From positions 1 through 64,000 of the forward strand of contig JAVYQP010000002.1 in the NCBI GenBank assembly GCA_038731605.1: 64,000 nucleotides of DNA, in the 5' to 3' direction. The notes beneath the pieces were generated by a model, which saw only the letters and a program-made list of their open reading frames with translations, had not been told where the DNA came from and made no database searches. Within the stretch, counting starts at the first letter, position 1, and each line of letters opens with the position of its first letter. The stretch comes from WYZ-LMO2 sp038731605 (lineage in GTDB: Archaea; Halobacteriota; Archaeoglobi; Archaeoglobales; Archaeoglobaceae). Shown here piece by piece: positions 60,056-64,000 of the stretch. The translations under genes and the position numbers were made by a program.

Positions 60056-61195
60056 ATGGAAAGAGCTCTTAGATTCGTCCTTTTGATGGGCGTCGTCAGC
60101 CTTCTCGGCGACGTTGCTTACGAGGGAGCGAGGAGTGTCATAGGCGCTTATCTCGCAACCTTCGGAGTCTCTGCGCTGTTGCTCGGGCTCGTCATCGGAT
60201 TTGGCGAGTTCTCGGGTTACGGTCTCAGGATGATCTTCGGTCATCTTGCGGACAGATCCAAGAGATACTGGGCTTTTACATTCGCCGGCTACGCTCTAAT
60301 CCTTTCTATTCCGCTCATTGCGCTAACCGATTACCTTGCCATCGTGCTTTTGCTAATAGTTTTGGAGAGGCTCGGAAAAGCGCTCCGATCTCCTTCGAGA
60401 GATGCGCTTCTTTCTTTCGCAACCGCAAAAATCGGCAGAGGCATGGCTTTTGGGATCCACGAAGCTCTTGACCAGATCGGGGCATTTTTGGGACCATTTA
60501 TCTTCTTCGTCGTTTTATACCTCGGTTATGGCTACAAAGAGGGTTTCCTGCTCCTCTTCATCCCAACCTTCCTGATGCTCTTGGCTCTCTTGGTTGCAAA
60601 GCAGAGCTATGTTGGCGAGGAGGTTCAGAGAGGGGGAGAAGACAAGCTTGGAAAAGTATTCTGGCTTTACACAGCCTTCACAGTCTTTGCAGTTGCTGGC
60701 TTGGTGAACTTCCAACTCTTGGCTTTTCATTTCAAGCTGAACCAAGTTTTTTCCGATGAGCTAATCCCGGTTCTCTACGCTCTGGTAATGGGCATGGATG
60801 CGATTTCTGCACTTTTGGTTGGAAAAGCTTACGATAAAATTGGCTTAAAGTGCCTCGCACTGGTTCCAATCTTAACACCGATCTCGGTTGCGTTGTCTTT
60901 GGGAGCACATCCGATCTTGGGTCTTCTGCTTGTAGGCTCAGTCATTGGAATGCAGGAATCCGTGATGCGTGCTGGAGTTGCTGAGATAAGCGGAGTTGGA
61001 AAAAGAGCGACTGCGTATGGGATCCTAAACCTTGGCTTCGGCTTTGGCTTCTTCTTGGGCAGTTTTTCAATGGGCTATCTCTACGATCTCTCCCCCAACT
61101 ACTTGGTTCTCTTCTCGTTGGGCACTGAAATCCTCGCCATCTGCGTTCTCTTCTTGCTACTCAAAAAGCTCAGGAAAGACCCTTCGCATGGCTGA
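60056..61195 (+). CDS. Major facilitator superfamily transporter
   Basis: A 379-residue membrane transporter with about twelve helices. FGHLADRSKRYW carries the MFS signature loop between helices 2 and 3, and LVIGFGEFSGYGLRMI and ALDQIGAFLGPF are typical of this small archaeal/bacterial group. The substrate is not known. A longer frame lies upstream but crosses the shared TATA, so ATG 60056 is taken. It ends with 26 bases overlapping moaB. Confidence 0.8.
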   Translation: MERALRFVLLMGVVSLLGDVAYEGARSVIGAYLATFGVSALLLGLVIGFGEFSGYGLRMIFGHLADRSKRYWAFTFAGYALILSIPLIALTDYLAIVLLLIVLERLGKALRSPSRDALLSFATAKIGRGMAFGIHEALDQIGAFLGPFIFFVVLYLGYGYKEGFLLLFIPTFLMLLALLVAKQSYVGEEVQRGGEDKLGKVFWLYTAFTVFAVAGLVNFQLLAFHFKLNQVFSDELIPVLYALVMGMDAISALLVGKAYDKIGLKCLALVPILTPISVALSLGAHPILGLLLVGSVIGMQESVMRAGVAEISGVGKRATAYGILNLGFGFGFFLGSFSMGYLYDLSPNYLVLFSLGTEILAICVLFLLLKKLRKDPSHG

Positions 61196-61679
61196 GGATG
61201 TGCTTTATAGAAGCCTTTATTATCTCGACCCCAAGCTTCACAGCTTTCTTCGACCCAGGGAGGCAAAAAACAACTTTTCCGCCAACGATCCCTGCGGTAG
61301 CCCTCGAGAGAATCGCTGAGTAGCCAACTTGCTCAAAGCTCTTCAGCCTAAAGATCTCCCCAAAGCCGTCGATCTTCTTTTCAAAAATGCTTTCAAGAGC
61401 CTCGATCGTCACATCTCTCGGATTCAAGCCGGTGCCACCGGTGAGGATGCAAACATCCGCCTTTGCAAGGGATTCGAAGACCGCGAGTCTTATTTGGAGA
61501 ACGTCGTCTGAAACGAGTTGGTAGTCAACGACTCTGTCACTGAACGAGTTCAGTATTTCTCTCCCAGACTCGTCATCGTCTGGAATTTTCTCGATGCCTT
61601 TCAGATTTCCATACCTTTGGAACCTCGACGTCGAAACCGTTACTATTGCGATTCTGTAGTCGAGCTCTTTCTCGTGCAT
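61170..61679 (-). CDS. moaB: MoaB/MogA molybdopterin adenylyltransferase
   Basis: A 169-residue enzyme that adenylates molybdopterin before metal insertion. LTGGTGLNPRDVTIEAL is the conserved motif, and FCLPGSKKAVKLGVEII lies near the end. In Archaeoglobus-type organisms the cofactor serves tungsten or molybdenum enzymes. ATG 61679 overlaps the FEN-1 stop (TGATG); an extension upstream is possible but unlikely. It is coupled to fen. Confidence 0.88.
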   Translation of the reverse strand: MHEKELDYRIAIVTVSTSRFQRYGNLKGIEKIPDDDESGREILNSFSDRVVDYQLVSDDVLQIRLAVFESLAKADVCILTGGTGLNPRDVTIEALESIFEKKIDGFGEIFRLKSFEQVGYSAILSRATAGIVGGKVVFCLPGSKKAVKLGVEIIKASIKHILSHAKGLS

Positions 61680-62686
61680 CAGAACCACTTCTCGAGCGTG
61701 AACTGCGACGGCTTAAACTTGAGCTTCTCAAGTGCCTTCTCAACTCTCTCCCTGCTGAAGTCGTGCTCTTCGCAAAGCATCTCCACGATTTTATCTTTTT
61801 TCGGTTCCCTGAACTCAACTGTGTAGTCTTCGGTAACCTTGGGATTGAGGAAGAAGTTCCTTATCTCCTCCACGTTCTCGATCTCAACCTTGAGGACTTT
61901 CAGAACTCTAAAGATGTCGCCGTAGGTCTTTATGTAGTTGTAAGCCTTCTTCGCTCCAACTCCATGGATTCCCTCGTTGTAGTCTGTTCCAGAGAGAATT
62001 GCGATGTCGATCAACTGCTCCCTCGTTATCCCGAGCTTTTTTAAATTTTCCTCGAGCAGTATTATCTCTGGGTTCACGTCTACGTATATGTTTTTCCCGG
62101 GGAGCTTTCTTTTTCCAGTGATCGCAAGGTTCCTTGCCAACCTTGGGCTACCAAAGAGCAGAGAATCGTAGTCTTGACTGCCGACGAAGTCAGCATCGCC
62201 TTTTTTCACCATGAACGCAGCCTGTGCTTCCCCTTCGCTCGGAGCTTGGACAAACGGCACGCCCATGTAGCTAAGGAGTTTCTTCGAAGTCTCTATCACG
62301 AACTCGTCAACCCTTGCGGAGGCTTGCGCATACTTCTTCGCATACTCCTCACCGCTTTGAACCGCTGTGATCCACTTTTCCTCAGCTTCAGCCCTCTTCT
62401 TCTTCCTCTCCTCTATTTCAGCTTTTTTGAACTCCGGTGGCTCGCCATCGAAAACAAAAATCGGCTTTATCCCGAGTTCAAACATGTTCGTAACTCTATA
62501 AAGGATTCCCGAAAGATGCGAAGTGATCCTTCCCTGCAAATCCCTCAAAGGGGTTCCGTCGGGTTGTCTGATCGTGCTGAGAAATTGATAAAGCGTGTTA
62601 AATGCATCGATGGCTACTTTCTTTCCAGAAAAAGCGGAAAGCTCCACTTCCGTTCTTTCGAGCAGGTCTCCGATGTCTGAACCCAT
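61679..62686 (-). CDS. fen: Flap endonuclease 1 (FEN-1)
   Basis: A 335-residue structure-specific nuclease that removes 5' flaps in replication and repair. The N-region has VAIDAFNTLYQFLS (Asp27, metal). The I-region has EGEAQAAFMVKKG with DFVGSQDYDSLLFG, and the H3TH is SGTDYNEGIHGVGAKKA. The PCNA box QFTLEKWF is at the C-terminus. All acidic metal ligands are kept. It starts about 24 bases after CTTTAAAAATTTG, in leaderless style. Confidence 0.93.
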   Translation of the reverse strand: MGSDIGDLLERTEVELSAFSGKKVAIDAFNTLYQFLSTIRQPDGTPLRDLQGRITSHLSGILYRVTNMFELGIKPIFVFDGEPPEFKKAEIEERKKKRAEAEEKWITAVQSGEEYAKKYAQASARVDEFVIETSKKLLSYMGVPFVQAPSEGEAQAAFMVKKGDADFVGSQDYDSLLFGSPRLARNLAITGKRKLPGKNIYVDVNPEIILLEENLKKLGITREQLIDIAILSGTDYNEGIHGVGAKKAYNYIKTYGDIFRVLKVLKVEIENVEEIRNFFLNPKVTEDYTVEFREPKKDKIVEMLCEEHDFSRERVEKALEKLKFKPSQFTLEKWF

Positions 62687-63249
62687 GCATCTTATTTGCT
62701 CAAATTTTTAAAGCTTTTTTGTAGCCGATGCGAGCAAGTTACTATGAGATTTTTAAAGACCAGTTATTGAGTAACACCAAGTAATACCAAATCATGCTAC
62801 ACGCTAACAAGCAATTTCAAGGCAATGCGGAGCTTTATAAAATTCGATTTTCGCCATTTCTTTGCTTTTAAAATCTTAATCGAGCTGGAATGACTTTTCT
62901 CAGATTTGAGCTAAAATTCGGCTAAGAAGACAAAACCGGGCCAAGATTAACGAGGAAATAAAAATCTGCATGTCTAAGATTTAAGCAAATTATACTTCTG
63001 GTTCATCATATACTCTGCAGAGAAACAAGGCAATAATTGCCGTTAAGATTTTTATAAACCGATTTTCGCTGTGAGTTCTTTTTTATTCGAAACTCTTTGC
63101 CTTCAACGCCAACAATTCGAGAGAACTTTGCTTATATGATCACTGCATGTCTTTTTAAACCCTCCTTCAACTTCGAGACGTGCAAATTGGTGTTACTGGA
63201 AAAGTGTGGAAAAGCTTATATTTTTTGAATCGCAAGATTTTTAGGTAGG
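62687..63249 (+). promoter_or_regulatory. A/T-rich leader upstream of the CRISPR array
   Basis: These 563 bases hold no convincing gene. They are A/T-rich with several TATA-like elements (TTTTAAAATC near 62870, TTTTTATAAACC near 63049, CTTATATTTTTT near 63214). The last lies about 30 bases before the first repeat, so it is the likely array promoter. Only the part nearest the array is expected to be the functional leader, since repeats read left to right with the ATTGAAAG handle at the right. Confidence 0.65.
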
Positions 63250-64000
63250 GTGGAAATCGAGAAACCCTGAAAACGGGTATTGAAAGATCTTATTTATTCT
63301 GGATCTTGCGGAATTTCTCAAACAGTGGAAATCGAGAAACCCTGAAAACGGGTATTGAAAGCTATATAGAAAGAGTCTTCACCCTTTTCACCTTCTTCAG
63401 TGGAAATCGAGAAACCCTGAAAACGGGTATTGAAAGGCAAGCGTTACTCGTATTCTCAGATGTCGATTCAGAGTGTGGAAATCGAGAAACCCTGAAAACG
63501 GGTATTGAAAGAGGAAAATCCAGAAATCTCAGAATGGGCAGAAAATCCGTGGAAATCGAGAAACCCTGAAAACGGGTATTGAAAGGGGTTCCAGAGGCGG
63601 ATAATATCTTCTTGGCTCAAGGTGCGTGGAAATCGAGAAACCCTGAAAACGGGTATTGAAAGATACTATTAGGGTTAAAGTGGTAAATAATAGTAGTATT
63701 TCGTGGAAATCGAGAAACCCTGAAAACGGGTATTGAAAGATAATCGGATGTCTTGAAGCATATCTAAACATATGGACGTGGAAATCGAGAAACCCTGAAA
63801 ACGGGTATTGAAAGTTCTGCTTTTCAGATCCGAACGTGTTGATCCACTCCTCGTGGAAATCGAGAAACCCTGAAAACGGGTATTGAAAGTCGAGAAATAT
63901 TGCTTTAACCGGTGGATATAGCTCGTTGGTGGAAATCGAGAAACCCTGAAAACGGGTATTGAAAGACGGTTATATTGCCGGTATTTGCAAGCGTTACGTT
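63250..64000 (+). CRISPR. CRISPR array, 37-base repeat, ten copies, runs past the window edge
   Basis: The repeat runs GTGGAAATCGAGAAACCC then TGAAAACGGGTATTGAAAG, 37 bases, and all ten copies are identical. Repeat starts are 63250, 63325, 63400, 63475, 63549, 63626, 63703, 63778, 63853 and 63929. Spacers are 38, 38, 38, 37, 40, 40, 38, 38 and 39 bases; a tenth is cut after 35. ACCC pairs with GGGT in a small hairpin, and the repeat ends ATTGAAAG, the 5' handle of type I and III archaeal systems. Transcription is left to right. No cas genes lie in the window. Confidence 0.97.

Noticed and set aside
63306..63771. Reading frames across the CRISPR repeats on both strands
   Set aside because: The predicted peptides are only repeats of the CRISPR unit (a multiple of the repeat plus spacer length stays open by chance).
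63437..64000. Shared word GCAAGCGTTAC in two CRISPR spacers
   Set aside because: An 11-base match between spacers 3 and 10 is only mildly unlikely by chance over this length, and flanking bases differ.

Overview
The window looks like chromosome of a hyperthermophilic sulfur-metabolising euryarchaeon of the Archaeoglobales, probably Archaeoglobus or a close relative. Archaeal markers are eL43, RNA polymerase subunit P, Nre and FEN-1 proteins with C-terminal PCNA-binding boxes, archaeal Elp3 and D-aminoacyl-tRNA deacylase. A complete qmoABC set marks dissimilatory sulfur metabolism, and a bacterial-type gyrB fits the lineage. Many genes carry an A/T-rich TATA element about 22-28 bases before the start codon, so they look leaderless. 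Genes inside operons use GGTG-type ribosome sites or ATGA/GTGA overlaps. The species cannot be fixed from the sequence alone.

Layout. 1-7852 (minus) is a quinone-centred block: a UbiA prenyltransferase cut by the window edge, a MazG-like protein, qmoCBA, and a two-subunit cytochrome bd-type oxidase in which both subunits look CydA-like. 7964-13996 (plus) holds a small membrane protein, valS, a queuosine-precursor-type transporter and a PhnDCE-like ABC importer behind two DtxR-like operator palindromes. 14090-19310 is a YeiH-type transporter region: two YeiH proteins, a membrane PAS/DUF835/winged-helix regulator and three small proteins. 19300-24577 holds a MerR regulator with an acyl-CoA dehydrogenase, a secreted protein, thiI, a ribose-1,5-bisphosphate isomerase and an enoyl-CoA hydratase. 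24634-26458 pairs a DNA methyltransferase with a frameshifted endonuclease III-like gene.

26734-35139 is a metabolic and accessory stretch: acetyl-CoA synthetase with an OFA-family transporter, a ribbon-helix-helix protein, a DUF2193-DUF2180-aquaporin operon facing an HTH_10 regulator across a perfect 16-base palindrome, and an exported caspase-like protein. 35188-42680 is mostly information processing: tRNA-Ser(UGA), elp3, threonine synthase, dtdA, a site-2 protease, a DUF126 protein, rpoP and eL43. 42710-45382 is a porGDAB pyruvate oxidoreductase operon. 45433-48086 is a four-gene chain of overlapping KaiC-like proteins.

48165-62686 carries a ferredoxin, a PfkB kinase, an exported CARDB-like protein with a MacB-type permease, a histidine kinase, gyrB followed by an E1-like enzyme and a 40-residue Cys-rich peptide, a fused methylase/specificity gene with a possible restriction partner, a radical SAM protein, nreA, an MFS transporter, moaB and fen. 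From 63250 to the window end there is a CRISPR array (37-base repeat, ten copies visible), preceded by an A/T-rich leader; no cas gene is present.

Functionally, acetate and fatty-acid intermediates enter through Acs, acyl-CoA dehydrogenase, enoyl-CoA hydratase and Por. Reducing equivalents pass through ferredoxin and menaquinone to Qmo, with the bd-type oxidase a possible oxygen-defence outlet. These pathway links are inferred from gene content.
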